DNA of 64,000 bases from Flavobacteriaceae bacterium F08102 (GCA_023015935.1 JALKAY010000008.1:62001-126000), one strand, 5' to 3'; positions 18,106 to 26,068 are shown, counted from the stretch's first letter. The notes: generated by a model from the sequence alone, not told the origin. Made by a program: numbers and translations.

Positions 18106-18882
18106 ATGAGAAAGTCCGTTATGCTAATATTCCTTTTTTCACCACTTGGTCTAATAGCCCAAGATTTTCAAGGATATGTCACGTACAAGACTGTGTTTTT
18201 CAGTAAAGGATTCGAAAAAGCAACTAAAGACACTACAAAAACACTTTTACAACGTCAACAATTTGAAGGACAAATACGATTTCTTAAAGCGATGGGAAGT
18301 CAGTATACCTTAATTTTTGATCCCTCCACTTCGATTTATACAGAAAATAAAAAGCTGATGTTGGATACGAAAGGAGTTCCATTAATTCCAGATGATCCTA
18401 AAAAAATATATAAAAACTTAGAAGAAAACTACTATAAGATTAAAATGGATCTTGCGGGGAATCGTTATTTAATTAAAGACTCGTTAAAAACCTATGAATG
18501 GAGTTTAGTTCCTGGTCAAAAAAACATAAAGGGGTTTACCTGTTATAAGGCCACTTTTACGGATGAAGTAGTGGTAGCTTCAAGGCCAAAGCAAGAAGAA
18601 GATGGTAGCTTCACCAATGAGCCTGTTAAAAGAAACGTCATTACCACTGCATGGTACACCCCTCAGATTCCGATAAGCAATGGTCCAAAGATGTATGGTG
18701 GCCTGCCTGGTCTTATCCTAGAAGTTAATTTGACGGGAGGTATTATCGATAATACCTTTTTAGCGACAGACATCGTAATAAATCCAAAGAAAAAGCTAAA
18801 AATAACCGCTCCAAAAGGGGAAAAAGTTCTGACAGAACAAGAATTCAAAAATAAGATTAACCCTAAAAGAAATACCGATTAA
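18106..18882 (+). CDS. GLPGLI family protein
   Basis: A 258-residue secreted protein with a short signal peptide (MRKSVMLIFLFSPLGLIAQ). It has the landmarks FTCYKATF, TTAWYTPQIPISNGP and MYGGLPGLILEV, matching the copy at 12102 and the fragment at 11692. It lies 191 bases after the beta-barrel receptor gene on the same strand, so they probably form a unit. The C-terminus is Lys-rich (PKKKLKITAPKGEKVLTEQE). Function of the family is not established. Three copies in 7 kb point to local duplication within one functional locus. Confidence 0.88.
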   Translation: MRKSVMLIFLFSPLGLIAQDFQGYVTYKTVFFSKGFEKATKDTTKTLLQRQQFEGQIRFLKAMGSQYTLIFDPSTSIYTENKKLMLDTKGVPLIPDDPKKIYKNLEENYYKIKMDLAGNRYLIKDSLKTYEWSLVPGQKNIKGFTCYKATFTDEVVVASRPKQEEDGSFTNEPVKRNVITTAWYTPQIPISNGPKMYGGLPGLILEVNLTGGIIDNTFLATDIVINPKKKLKITAPKGEKVLTEQEFKNKINPKRNTD

Positions 18883-19256
18883 ACACCTTTAAGTATAAGG
18901 GTATTTTGACAATGATCCATCCAAAATCAGATATTGGTTATCAATAAACATACGATACAGTAGAGGTGATTTATCAGGACATTGTAAGTGCCATTGGAAT
19001 TTTACTTGCACTAATTTATCCTACTATACAATCATTAACAAATTTTGTGCAATCGTTGTAACATTCTCGGTTGGAAGTACAGATGAAACCAATAATTAAG
19101 TACTACGAAGCGCAACTTTAAGTAGTAACACTGTGCTATAAATGATAAATTATTATCCAAAAATGAGGAATTATCCCTAATACCATCGATTGCTTTTACG
19201 TTAGCTTTACCCATATAAAAAAGTACTAAAACATAACCTAATTTAACAGAAATCGA
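18883..19256. other. Gene-free stretch, possibly decayed coding DNA
   Basis: No gene is supported. A 37-codon open stretch (plus strand, about 18960-19060, containing QDIVSAIGILLALIYPTIQS) has a coding-like composition but no start or family match that I recognise. It may be a relic. Confidence 0.4.
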
Positions 19257-20408
19257 ATGAAAAAAATACTAGTAGGTTTGATGGGAATTGCCTTTCTTAT
19301 CAGTTCTTGTCAAGAAACGAAAACGAAACCCGTTTCTAAAAAAATTACCGTAAAGGGACACATCAAATTTGCGGATGCAGACGATCAATTTGGAATTAAT
19401 CTTACGAGAAGAAACGTAGACAACGAATACGAAACGGTCAAAGAAATCACTTTAGACGAAAATAATAATTATCGTTTCGAGATCGAAGTGGATCAACCAA
19501 AATATTACACTTTAGATGTATACAAACAACAACGCGTCGAGTTTTATGCCGATGATGAAGATTTGACTATTGATTTTAGAGGTATTGATACCGCTAAAAT
19601 AAAAATAAAAAACCCTCCACATGTTCACATACAAGGTGGAGTAAAAAACAATGTGCTAAACGCAGTTCATTTTGCTAACTATCAAAATTATCAAGGCATG
19701 ATAGCCGTAGGAAAACAACAGTATAATGCATCCTTATCTAATAGCCAAGCTTGGAAAGATTATGCTGCTGGATTATGGGATGTACTATCCGAAGCACACG
19801 ATCGGGATATAAAGAATCTTATCGCTATGTACAAGGATTATCCTACCGTAATCAAGGTCTTAGAAACCTTAAACTGGAAACGTGATAAAGAGTTTATGAT
19901 GGCCGAGTATGAACGCTTAGCCAATAAATATCCCGAAGACGAATACATTCAAAATTCAGCTTCTAAACTCATTGCTCAAGTCGAAGGATTTGAAAAGACC
20001 AAAATTGGAACGGTGGCTCCAGATTTCACCTTACCTGACATCAATGGAAAAAAAGTAAGCCTAAGTTCAACCCGAGGTAAGTATGTACTCATTGATTTTT
20101 GGGCCTCATGGTGCGGACCTTGTAGAGCTGAGGCTCCTAATGTCCACAAACAGTATGAACTCTATAAAGATAAAGGCTTTGAAGTGGTCAGTGTTTCTAT
20201 CGATAAAAAAATGGATGCTTGGAAAAAAGCTGTTAAAGAAGATAATACTTCTGGAATTTTATTAATCGCTCAGGATTCAAAACAACTCCAGTTGGATTAT
20301 TCTTTTTCTGGAATCCCTTATATGGTCTTATTAGACAAAGATGGCAAAGTAATGGCGAAAAACCTACGTGGTGAAGCTTTAGCTAATAAACTCAAAGAAC
20401 TGTTCTAA
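19257..20408 (+). CDS. TlpA-like thioredoxin-fold lipoprotein, third copy
   Basis: A 383-residue lipoprotein (LISSCQE, lipobox Cys18). The N-terminal half is a beta-rich domain of DUF4369-like layout (VKGHIKFADADDQFGINL). The C-terminal thioredoxin domain has WASWCGPCRAE (Cys286, Cys289) and the cis-Pro segment SGIPYMVLLD. It is probably an envelope thiol-disulfide oxidoreductase fed by DsbD. It stands alone between the GLPGLI locus and a terminator. It might help shuffle disulfides in the cysteine-rich peptide, but TlpA proteins are too common in this group for that to be more than a guess. Confidence 0.88.
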   Translation: MKKILVGLMGIAFLISSCQETKTKPVSKKITVKGHIKFADADDQFGINLTRRNVDNEYETVKEITLDENNNYRFEIEVDQPKYYTLDVYKQQRVEFYADDEDLTIDFRGIDTAKIKIKNPPHVHIQGGVKNNVLNAVHFANYQNYQGMIAVGKQQYNASLSNSQAWKDYAAGLWDVLSEAHDRDIKNLIAMYKDYPTVIKVLETLNWKRDKEFMMAEYERLANKYPEDEYIQNSASKLIAQVEGFEKTKIGTVAPDFTLPDINGKKVSLSSTRGKYVLIDFWASWCGPCRAEAPNVHKQYELYKDKGFEVVSVSIDKKMDAWKKAVKEDNTSGILLIAQDSKQLQLDYSFSGIPYMVLLDKDGKVMAKNLRGEALANKLKELF

Positions 20409-20432
20409 GACAGAATTAGTGATATTAGTTAT

Positions 20433-20466
20433 AAATGCGTTAGGGTTTTACCTAACGCATTTTTTA
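20433..20466. terminator. Bidirectional intrinsic terminator
   Basis: A perfect 12-bp stem (AAATGCGTTAGG / CCTAACGCATTT) with a 6-base loop and T-rich flank sits between convergent genes ending at 20408 and 20535. Confidence 0.85.
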
Positions 20467-20534
20467 GTTACTAACTGGTAGATTTGGTCAGGATGTTAGC
20501 TGTACTATCAAGATTAAACCATCCTCCTTATTAC

Positions 20535-21032
20535 TTATTTTTTTGTTGTAATAATTATCGCTCCATTTGGGGCATTGTACTTTTTTATTGCCGCCTCGTC
20601 TTTTAAAACATGAATCGACTCAATAGTCGTCGGATCTAAGGCATTCATAATTTCGGTGGTCTCTATCTCCCCATCAATAATAATCAAAGGATTCTTATTC
20701 CCTTTTTCTGAACTATTTTTAAAGGTAGTTAAATTGTCATCCTTAGAAAGTTCATTTTTTTTTGACTTAATCAAAATGACACCGTTTGGCGCATTGTATG
20801 CTGATTTTGCCTTCTCCCCTTTTACTACATCCATACTTGCAATTTTATCCGCATTCAACAAGGCAAGCACCGAGTAATCTACTTTGACACCATCAATGTA
20901 TACGTCTGGTTTCGCCTCGGCCTTAAACTTCACATTCAGTTGATCTTTTACATTTGTTGTCGTTGTTGTTCCCTGGGCATAGCTACAAAGTAAACCAACG
21001 AACATAGCGATAATTGTACATGTTTTTTTCAT
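20535..21032 (-). CDS. Secreted protein with two TonB-plug-like repeats
   Basis: A 165-residue protein with a signal peptide (MKKTCTIIAMFVGLLCSYAQ). It carries two copies of the short SusC-plug element: DVVKGEKAKSAYNAPNGVIL and, about 75 residues later, HVLKDEAAIKKYNAPNGAII. In full receptors this segment is the core of the plug, but no barrel or TonB box is present, so it cannot be a transporter. Similar small plug-repeat proteins occur near ECF sigma/anti-sigma genes in Bacteroidota, and here it lies 38 bases downstream of such a pair on the same strand. A role as a secreted binding or signalling partner is possible. No function is established. Confidence 0.75.
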   Translation of the reverse strand: MKKTCTIIAMFVGLLCSYAQGTTTTTNVKDQLNVKFKAEAKPDVYIDGVKVDYSVLALLNADKIASMDVVKGEKAKSAYNAPNGVILIKSKKNELSKDDNLTTFKNSSEKGNKNPLIIIDGEIETTEIMNALDPTTIESIHVLKDEAAIKKYNAPNGAIIITTKK

Positions 21033-21070
21033 AAATAAATTGTTTAAGATCGTATTAAATTAAATTAAAA

Positions 21071-21502
21071 TTAATCAGTGATTTTTTCTGATAAATAGAT
21101 TACAATAAGCTCATCCTCATAAAGAATTTTAGGCTTATCAATTGATGCTGAATTCTTTCGTGTCAAAGAAAGGGCTTCTTGCCACAAAGCCTCTTTTTGT
21201 GCTAGTGATTGTCCCTTATTCATCTGAGTTCCTATGCCAATAGTTATCATTAAGAGAATCGAAGCAGCAATTCCCCATTTTTTCCATTGTACATTTGAGC
21301 GTACTGCTTTCTTTTGTACAACGCCTTCCCAAACTTTCTCTTCAAGTGTTGATGGAATATCTACCCGTTGCTGTTTTGCAAAAGAAGCAACCGCTTCTAA
21401 TCCATTGTCTTGTAATAACGCTTGTTCATATAAATAACGTTCTTCTTCAAGACTTGTGGTTCCTGCGAAGTATTTCTTTATTAAAATTTCGTCTTGTTCC
21501 AT
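21071..21502 (-). CDS. Probable anti-sigma factor (single-pass membrane protein)
   Basis: A 143-residue protein. The start is placed at ATG 21502 (MEQDEILIKKYFAG), one base after the sigma-factor stop; a longer in-frame start at 21565 would lie inside the sigma gene. The N-terminal part is cytoplasmic, with an EEERYLYEQ stretch; one membrane helix (WGIAASILLMITIGIG) sits near residues 78-95, followed by a short periplasmic tail. This layout, and its position directly behind an ECF sigma gene, are typical of Bacteroidota anti-sigma factors. No FecR domain is present. The client signal is unknown. Confidence 0.75.
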   Translation of the reverse strand: MEQDEILIKKYFAGTTSLEEERYLYEQALLQDNGLEAVASFAKQQRVDIPSTLEEKVWEGVVQKKAVRSNVQWKKWGIAASILLMITIGIGTQMNKGQSLAQKEALWQEALSLTRKNSASIDKPKILYEDELIVIYLSEKITD

Positions 21503-21503
21503 G

Positions 21504-22001
21504 TTAGTTATATGTTTTTTGTAAAGCCAAAGCGATAGTTTGTCGAGCTCGCGAAACCAAAACACGAATATGCGCTACCTTCAATTGGGTTAATTCTGAT
21601 ATTTCATCATAGTCCAATTCATCAACAAGACGCAAAATAATCACTTCTCGTTGCTGTACTGGTAAAGTACGTATTATAGTCAAAACATGGTTCGAAAGTT
21701 CTTCTACCAAAAACTGTTCATGCCCAGAAACTGACTGGAGTGTGGAGAGTTCATAAGAATCTCTCACCATGGTAGGTTTCTTTTTCTTTACTAAGTCCAA
21801 ACAGTAATTTTTTGCTGTTAATAAGGCGAATCCATTTACATTTGGATGCGTATTCAGTTGGTTACGTACCCTCCAAAGTTTTATCATTATTTCTTGAATG
21901 GCGTCTTCTGCTTCATTAGTATCGCCAAGATATCGCATAACTAATGGATACATCTTGGTTGACAAAGGAAGAATACGCTCTTTAAACTTTTTTACATCCA
22001 T
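21504..22001 (-). CDS. RNA polymerase ECF sigma-70 factor
   Basis: A 165-residue ECF sigma factor. Region 2 contains MRYLGDTNEAEDAIQEIMIK and KLWRVRNQL; region 4 contains LPVQQREVIILRLVDELDYD and the helix-turn-helix ISELTQLKVAHIRVLVSRAR. It is first in a minus-strand unit with the anti-sigma gene (1-base gap) and the plug-repeat protein. The likely regulon includes its own operon. Length and motifs match the usual ECF family. Confidence 0.92.
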   Translation of the reverse strand: MDVKKFKERILPLSTKMYPLVMRYLGDTNEAEDAIQEIMIKLWRVRNQLNTHPNVNGFALLTAKNYCLDLVKKKKPTMVRDSYELSTLQSVSGHEQFLVEELSNHVLTIIRTLPVQQREVIILRLVDELDYDEISELTQLKVAHIRVLVSRARQTIALALQKTYN

Positions 22002-22192
22002 GGGTTAACTAAGTAACGAGATTCAATAAAAAGTATAACGAAAATCCATCTTTTCTTTTAAAATTCATAAAATTTAAAAACAAATAAAGCAAAAAAAACC
22101 TGTGTTCTATCTATAATTATCTACAAGAACGACCTTCAAATAATGCGAAAGAGAGGACTTAAAATCAATTAAATTACAAAAAGAAAAAATGA

Positions 22193-22372
22193 TTATGTAT
22201 CGTATAACAAACTCAGAACGAGCATAAGGGTACTGATCGTCCACACAACAAAAGCAAAATATTTTGCAGGTTTCGATTTTGTTTTAAATCCGTAAACTAA
22301 TGAAATCAATCCTAGCATATATCCAAAGCTACTCACAAAATAGAGGGCAAATAATACGGGATTTTCTGGCAT
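22193..22372 (-). CDS. Small two-helix membrane protein
   Basis: A 59-residue protein translated from ATG 22372 to TAA 22193. It has two hydrophobic helices (ALYFVSSFGYMLGLISLVYG and FAFVVWTISTLMLVLSLLY) joined by a short basic loop (KTKSKPAK). It starts 14 bases after the PaiB-like gene on the same strand, suggesting co-transcription. I do not recognise the family. The helix-basic loop-helix layout and correct spacing make a real small gene more likely than chance. Confidence 0.6.
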   Translation of the reverse strand: MPENPVLFALYFVSSFGYMLGLISLVYGFKTKSKPAKYFAFVVWTISTLMLVLSLLYDT

Positions 22373-22385
22373 GGTCTGTTTTTAA

Positions 22386-23000
22386 TTATGATCGGGTGTT
22401 TTTCATCGCTTTAGCGATGTCTATACTTTTCGAATTGGGGCATTTTTCTAATGCTGAAATAATTTGAGTTTTCTCTTTTGCTGTTCTCGTTTGTGATAGT
22501 TTATAAGCCGCTTGTATGTCGGTTATTTTGAGCTTGAACCCTAGAATACCTCGGACTTGATCAAGGGTTTTTGCTGATAAATTATCGAGGCTAATAGGCT
22601 GCTCCATCGTGGCTTCATACTTAGTAACCAAGGTGTCTAAACTCGCTAATAACTCCTGTTCATCCAACACTTCAATAGAACCATACACGTGAACAGCAAT
22701 ATAATTCCACGTTGGTACTTCTTCTGTATCATACCAGGAGGAAGAAACATAGGCATCAGGTCCAGAAAAGATCGCTAAGACTTCTGCGGTTGATCCAAAA
22801 CTAGCTCCCTGCGGATTTGCCTTTGAAATATGGCCAACCAAATACTGCTGTCCGTTAGCTTCTTCTACTAATTCCATTGGGATATGGGTACCTAGTAGTT
22901 TTCCACCAGATTGATTGATTAAAATCCCAAAGCTATTGGCATGTAAAAATTGCTTGATTTCCGCTTGATTGAGGTTGTGATAATAAGACGGGATATACAT
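22386..23000 (-). CDS. PaiB-like FMN-binding regulator family protein
   Basis: A 204-residue protein; the start is placed at the ATG at 23000 (MYIPSYYHNL), matching the family start, rather than 24 bases upstream. It has the split-barrel flavin-binding fold of the PaiB family: FGILINQSGGKLLGTHIPM, then LVGHISKANPQ, and the typical VSSSWYDTEEVPTWNYIAVH block. PaiB was described in Bacillus as a negative regulator of sporulation and protease genes; in most other bacteria the role is unknown and may be enzymatic. It appears to be co-transcribed with a small membrane protein downstream. Confidence 0.88.
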   Translation of the reverse strand: MYIPSYYHNLNQAEIKQFLHANSFGILINQSGGKLLGTHIPMELVEEANGQQYLVGHISKANPQGASFGSTAEVLAIFSGPDAYVSSSWYDTEEVPTWNYIAVHVYGSIEVLDEQELLASLDTLVTKYEATMEQPISLDNLSAKTLDQVRGILGFKLKITDIQAAYKLSQTRTAKEKTQIISALEKCPNSKSIDIAKAMKNTRS

Positions 23001-23112
23001 AGTTCTAGTTCGTTCAGGGAGCAATTTAAGAAATTTATTAGGTACAATGGAAGATTTTTTGGGAAGTGCCGCCCTCTATTGTATTTCACTCGCAATGAAC
23101 TTGATAGTAGAA

Positions 23113-23186
23113 CGTCATTACGAGCAGCAGCCTCTAGGAATCGAGAAATCGATGTAGGTAATCTCATGAACATTCCTTCAGAATGA
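23113..23186. repeat. Probable interspersed intergenic repeat
   Basis: The string CGTCATTACGAGCAGCAG, followed by GGTAATCTCATGAACATTCC, closely follows the pattern of short repeats found in many bacterial intergenic regions (CGTCATTGCGAGC ... GGCAATCTCATGAA). It lies in the gene-free stretch 23001-23315, which otherwise shows nothing. Only one copy is in this window. Confidence 0.45.
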
Positions 23187-23315
23187 AATGATTAACGATG
23201 GTGAATCGTTGCTAAATTGCACAAGTAAGGTGTTGTGAAGTTTGCAACTTCATAGCACGGCCGTTTCTTTGATTTATTTTGCTTATCCAAAAACAAACTG
23301 ACGATAAACTCAAAG

Positions 23316-23777
23316 TTAGATCCAAAACGTATCTTCCGTATTTTCTACAAACGAAAGATCCTCATGAATTTCAGCAATTTTACTGAGTTGTTCTGGACTC
23401 GCAACTTCTTGAATTTCATTAAATAATTGACGTTCCTCAAAACGTATATGCTGTTCAAGTTCCTCTTCAATATGTGTGAGTACCGAAGTCAAATTACTTG
23501 TTTTTTGAAAAAGTCGAACGAGTCGACGATGCGCTGCTTGCGCTCTCATTACGCTTTCATGGGCATCCCCCAAAATAGGAAAAATATACGTTTCTTCTAA
23601 CTTAAAATGAGGTAGTAAATAATTGATAAAAAACCAATCTACATACCTCTTTATTCGGTCATTGGATATGTTTTTCGAAAATCCTTTGCGAATTTTCCAA
23701 GCAAGGAGTAAACCGTGATGATGATCACGGCTAAGTCCTTGTAAGGCTATATTTCGTTTAATTGGATTCGTTTTCAT
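23316..23777 (-). CDS. Hemerythrin HHE-domain protein
   Basis: A 153-residue protein. The start is set at the ATG at 23777 (MKTNPIKRNI), just beyond the RIC gene stop; an in-frame ATG at 23804 would overlap that gene. Four-helix di-iron ligands are visible: LSRDHHHGLLLAW, PHFKLEETYIFP, AHRRLVRLF and EQHIRFEERQLFNEI. The fold binds O2 or NO, or works in iron-sulfur repair. It is the last gene in the Rrf2-hemoglobin-RIC set, so a nitrosative or oxidative stress role is likely. Confidence 0.88.
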   Translation of the reverse strand: MKTNPIKRNIALQGLSRDHHHGLLLAWKIRKGFSKNISNDRIKRYVDWFFINYLLPHFKLEETYIFPILGDAHESVMRAQAAHRRLVRLFQKTSNLTSVLTHIEEELEQHIRFEERQLFNEIQEVASPEQLSKIAEIHEDLSFVENTEDTFWI

Positions 23778-23791
23778 TGGTTTACCACAGT

Positions 23792-24517
23792 CTATTGAAC
23801 CCATTTCTTTTCTAATACAGCAGCCTGAGGAAAAAGAATATTATTTTCTAAATGAATGTGCGTGTGTAAATCTTCTTCAAAATCCTTTAATAAATCATAG
23901 GTTACCTTATACGTATTACAAGCATCCACTGGAGGTGTAAACCCCTGGGAGAGTTCACTCATTTTCTCAAAGCGTTCTCCTTCATCTTCATGTTCTCGCA
24001 TCATCATCTCAATGGGATTAGAAACCGTACCAAAATGAGGTTTAGCGATAGGGGTTTCTTCTCTATTAGCCATTTCCAATTTTTTGATAAATGGAAATAA
24101 GATCAGTTCTTCTTTTTTCATATGTGCAGTAAACTCACCCGCTGAAACTTCAAATAAAGCCATAATTTCTTTGAGTTCAGGGTGATGTTGCCCGTGTACT
24201 TTCACAATTTTTGCTAAATATTGTTTTAACACAGGAATTTGCTTTTCTACATAATGGTGGTGTTTTTTGACAATATAATCAGCTAATACATCTAACGGCC
24301 ACGTATTAAAATCTTGTAAAGAATCAACTCGTTCAGTTTCAACAGCTTCTAATTCCTTTAAAATTTGAGACGGATCTAAGGCATTTTGTTCACAAACTTC
24401 CGTAAGACGTCGGTTGCCTTTACAACAAAAGTCAATACCAAATCGACTAAATACCTGCGCGGTTCTGAAATCATCGGCGACAATTTCTCCAATATTTTGA
24501 TCTAAATATTTTTTCAT
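23792..24517 (-). CDS. ric: Iron-sulfur cluster repair di-iron protein (RIC/YtfE/ScdA)
   Basis: A 241-residue protein with the two-domain layout of RIC proteins. The N-terminal ScdA domain has FGIDFCCKGNRRL (a CCxG motif), and the C-terminal hemerythrin-like domain has HHHYVEKQIP, HGQHHPEL, HMKKEELILFPF, REHEDEGERF and HIHLENNILFP, supplying the His/Glu di-iron ligands. RIC proteins restore iron-sulfur clusters damaged by nitric oxide or peroxide in the cytoplasm. It sits 10 bases after a membrane protein gene and is followed by a separate hemerythrin. A leading Rrf2 regulator with iron-sulfur-type cysteines fits control by NO. Confidence 0.93.
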   Translation of the reverse strand: MKKYLDQNIGEIVADDFRTAQVFSRFGIDFCCKGNRRLTEVCEQNALDPSQILKELEAVETERVDSLQDFNTWPLDVLADYIVKKHHHYVEKQIPVLKQYLAKIVKVHGQHHPELKEIMALFEVSAGEFTAHMKKEELILFPFIKKLEMANREETPIAKPHFGTVSNPIEMMMREHEDEGERFEKMSELSQGFTPPVDACNTYKVTYDLLKDFEEDLHTHIHLENNILFPQAAVLEKKWVQ

Positions 24518-24527
24518 ACTATATCGT

Positions 24528-25010
24528 TTAAATAGGTTTATAGTTTAGCATAATTCTATTCGCTTGCTCTTTTAATTTTCGTGTAAACAATCCTCCCAAC
24601 CAACTAAGCAACGTTAGTTTTATAACTTCAAGAAAAACGTAATACACGTGTAAATTCGATGGCTCTAAAGTGTTTCCTTGAATCAGTTGTTCTGCGCGTA
24701 TATCCAACGCTGGTAATAACCAAATTCGCTGTAATAATAAAATTGCGAACAACCCAAATATCAATCGAGTTGTTGATTTTAAAATAGGCAAACTTTGACG
24801 TATACGACAGGCTAAAACAACGATAAATAGCACCCATTCAACGGTACTTAACGCATTGAATACTAACCGACCGATCCCAAGACCTAAAGGGATGGTAATT
24901 CCTGGAGCCTGAAATTTTAACCAAGCCTCCATAAAACTAATCGCTCCTACAAAACCAATCCATATAAAAATGGCCGCCATTTGAACTACTATTTTAACAT
25001 CTATTTTCAT
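24528..25010 (-). CDS. Four-helix membrane protein in nitrosative-stress operon
   Basis: A 160-residue integral membrane protein with four predicted helices: about 8-26 (VQMAAIFIWIGFVGAIS), 43-65, 84-102 (LIFGLFAILLLQRIWLL) and 125-145 (YYVFLEVIKLTLLSWLGG). I do not recognise a characterised family. It lies 4 bases after the truncated hemoglobin gene and 10 bases before ric, so it is surely in the same operon. It could have a part in NO handling or quinone-linked respiration, but no motif shows this. Confidence 0.7.
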   Translation of the reverse strand: MKIDVKIVVQMAAIFIWIGFVGAISFMEAWLKFQAPGITIPLGLGIGRLVFNALSTVEWVLFIVVLACRIRQSLPILKSTTRLIFGLFAILLLQRIWLLPALDIRAEQLIQGNTLEPSNLHVYYVFLEVIKLTLLSWLGGLFTRKLKEQANRIMLNYKPI

Positions 25011-25014
25011 GTAC

Positions 25015-25398
25015 TTAATTTTGTCGTTGCTCTGCTAAAGCAGCCAATTTATAAGAAAACATCATTGCCATTTTATTGGCTCTATCTATCGCTTCAAGTG
25101 CTTTTGCACCCTCAAAATTTTCATGTACCGTTTGATTAAAAAGCGCTACCCAAATTTCAAAATGTTCTTGTCCAATGGGCAAATCAATGTGTACAGGGAA
25201 CGGAGCTCCCTTATATGTATGTTCTTGTAAAAGTATAGTTTGCCAAAAACGAACCATTTTTTCTAAATGATAAGGCCATTTACCCTTAATTACTGCGTTG
25301 AAAATGGGAGCTAAAACTTCATTTAACCGTACTTTATCATAAAATTCGCAAACCAGAATTTTTATATCTGATAAATTTGTAATATCCTTTTTATTCAT
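25015..25398 (-). CDS. Group III truncated hemoglobin
   Basis: A 127-residue globin of the short 2-on-2 type. Group III hallmarks include EFYDKVRLNEVLAPIF (A/B helix), HLEKMVRFWQTILLQ and PVHIDLPIGQEHFEIWVALF, the last containing the likely proximal His. Such hemoglobins bind O2 and NO; roles in NO detoxification or peroxide chemistry are proposed. It is located between the Rrf2 regulator (104 bases upstream) and ric, which supports a nitrosative-stress role. Confidence 0.88.
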   Translation of the reverse strand: MNKKDITNLSDIKILVCEFYDKVRLNEVLAPIFNAVIKGKWPYHLEKMVRFWQTILLQEHTYKGAPFPVHIDLPIGQEHFEIWVALFNQTVHENFEGAKALEAIDRANKMAMMFSYKLAALAEQRQN

Positions 25399-25502
25399 CG
25401 TATAGTGTGCTCATTTAAAAAGATTCACTCCACTTATTCAGCTATCCACTCAAAATAAATGAGATTAGGATCTTTTTATCTTTTTATAATGTAAATTTTT
25501 AT

Positions 25503-25937
25503 TTATCGTTTTAACCAGGTTAATCCAGTTTCTAATCCAGTAGCCAATTCATATAAATTGGTCCCTTCTAACATGGCGCTCAAATTATTGCGTATGTCGA
25601 CAAATTTGTCGTGCATTGGACAGGGTTTATCTTCATTACACTTGGGTAAGCCAAGGGCACATCCCCTATATATAGAATCCCCATCAATCGCATATACAAT
25701 TTGACTAAGAGTAATCTTTGCCAATTGCTCTTGGGCAATTTTAAATCCACCATTAGGCCCCTTAACCGACCCAAGAATATGCTCCTTTACAAGTTTTTGT
25801 AAAATTTTAGCCGTAAAAGCCATTGGAGAATCAATTTCTTCAGCAATTTCTTTTAAACTTACGCGACGTTCTTGCAACGATTGCATTGCAACAAATAAGG
25901 TAGCTTTGATTCCGTACTCACATGCTTTAGAAAACAT
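25503..25937 (-). CDS. Rrf2-family transcriptional regulator (NsrR/IscR-like)
   Basis: A 144-residue winged-helix regulator. The helix-turn-helix is at about 25-50 (SLKEIAEEIDSPMAFTAKIL), followed by the wing (SVKGPNGGFKIA). Three cysteines, RGCALGLPKCNEDKPCPMH, match the [Fe-S] ligand loop of IscR/NsrR-type members. With truncated hemoglobin, RIC and hemerythrin downstream, an NO- or cluster-status sensor is the best reading. Its promoter region carries a palindrome over the -33 element, consistent with autorepression. Confidence 0.9.
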   Translation of the reverse strand: MFSKACEYGIKATLFVAMQSLQERRVSLKEIAEEIDSPMAFTAKILQKLVKEHILGSVKGPNGGFKIAQEQLAKITLSQIVYAIDGDSIYRGCALGLPKCNEDKPCPMHDKFVDIRNNLSAMLEGTNLYELATGLETGLTWLKR

Positions 25938-25956
25938 TATTCTACTTTTTAGGGTA

Positions 25957-25998
25957 CAAAGATATTCAAAAATTTAAATTCGGACAAAATTATCCGAA
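25957..25998 (-). promoter_or_regulatory. Promoter and probable operator of the Rrf2 gene
   Basis: On the minus strand, TTTG (25985-25988) and TATCTTTG (25957-25964) are separated by exactly 20 bases, a good match to Bacteroidota promoters (TTTG, about 19-21 bases, TAnnTTTG). A 20-base imperfect palindrome, TTCGGACAAAATTATCCGAA at 25979-25998 (16 of 20 positions symmetric, perfect 6-bp arms), covers the -33 element. That placement is what is expected for a repressor site. Confidence 0.7.
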
Positions 25999-26068
25999 AA
26001 TAATATTGATGGATTTACACTGACAGGAAATTGAAGTGAATTAATCGAGAAGAGAAATTAATGAAAGA

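Noticed and set aside
23025-23315. Possible extra coding sequence upstream of the PaiB-like gene
   Set aside because: The content matches an interspersed-repeat pattern, and frames there are short and overlap on both strands.
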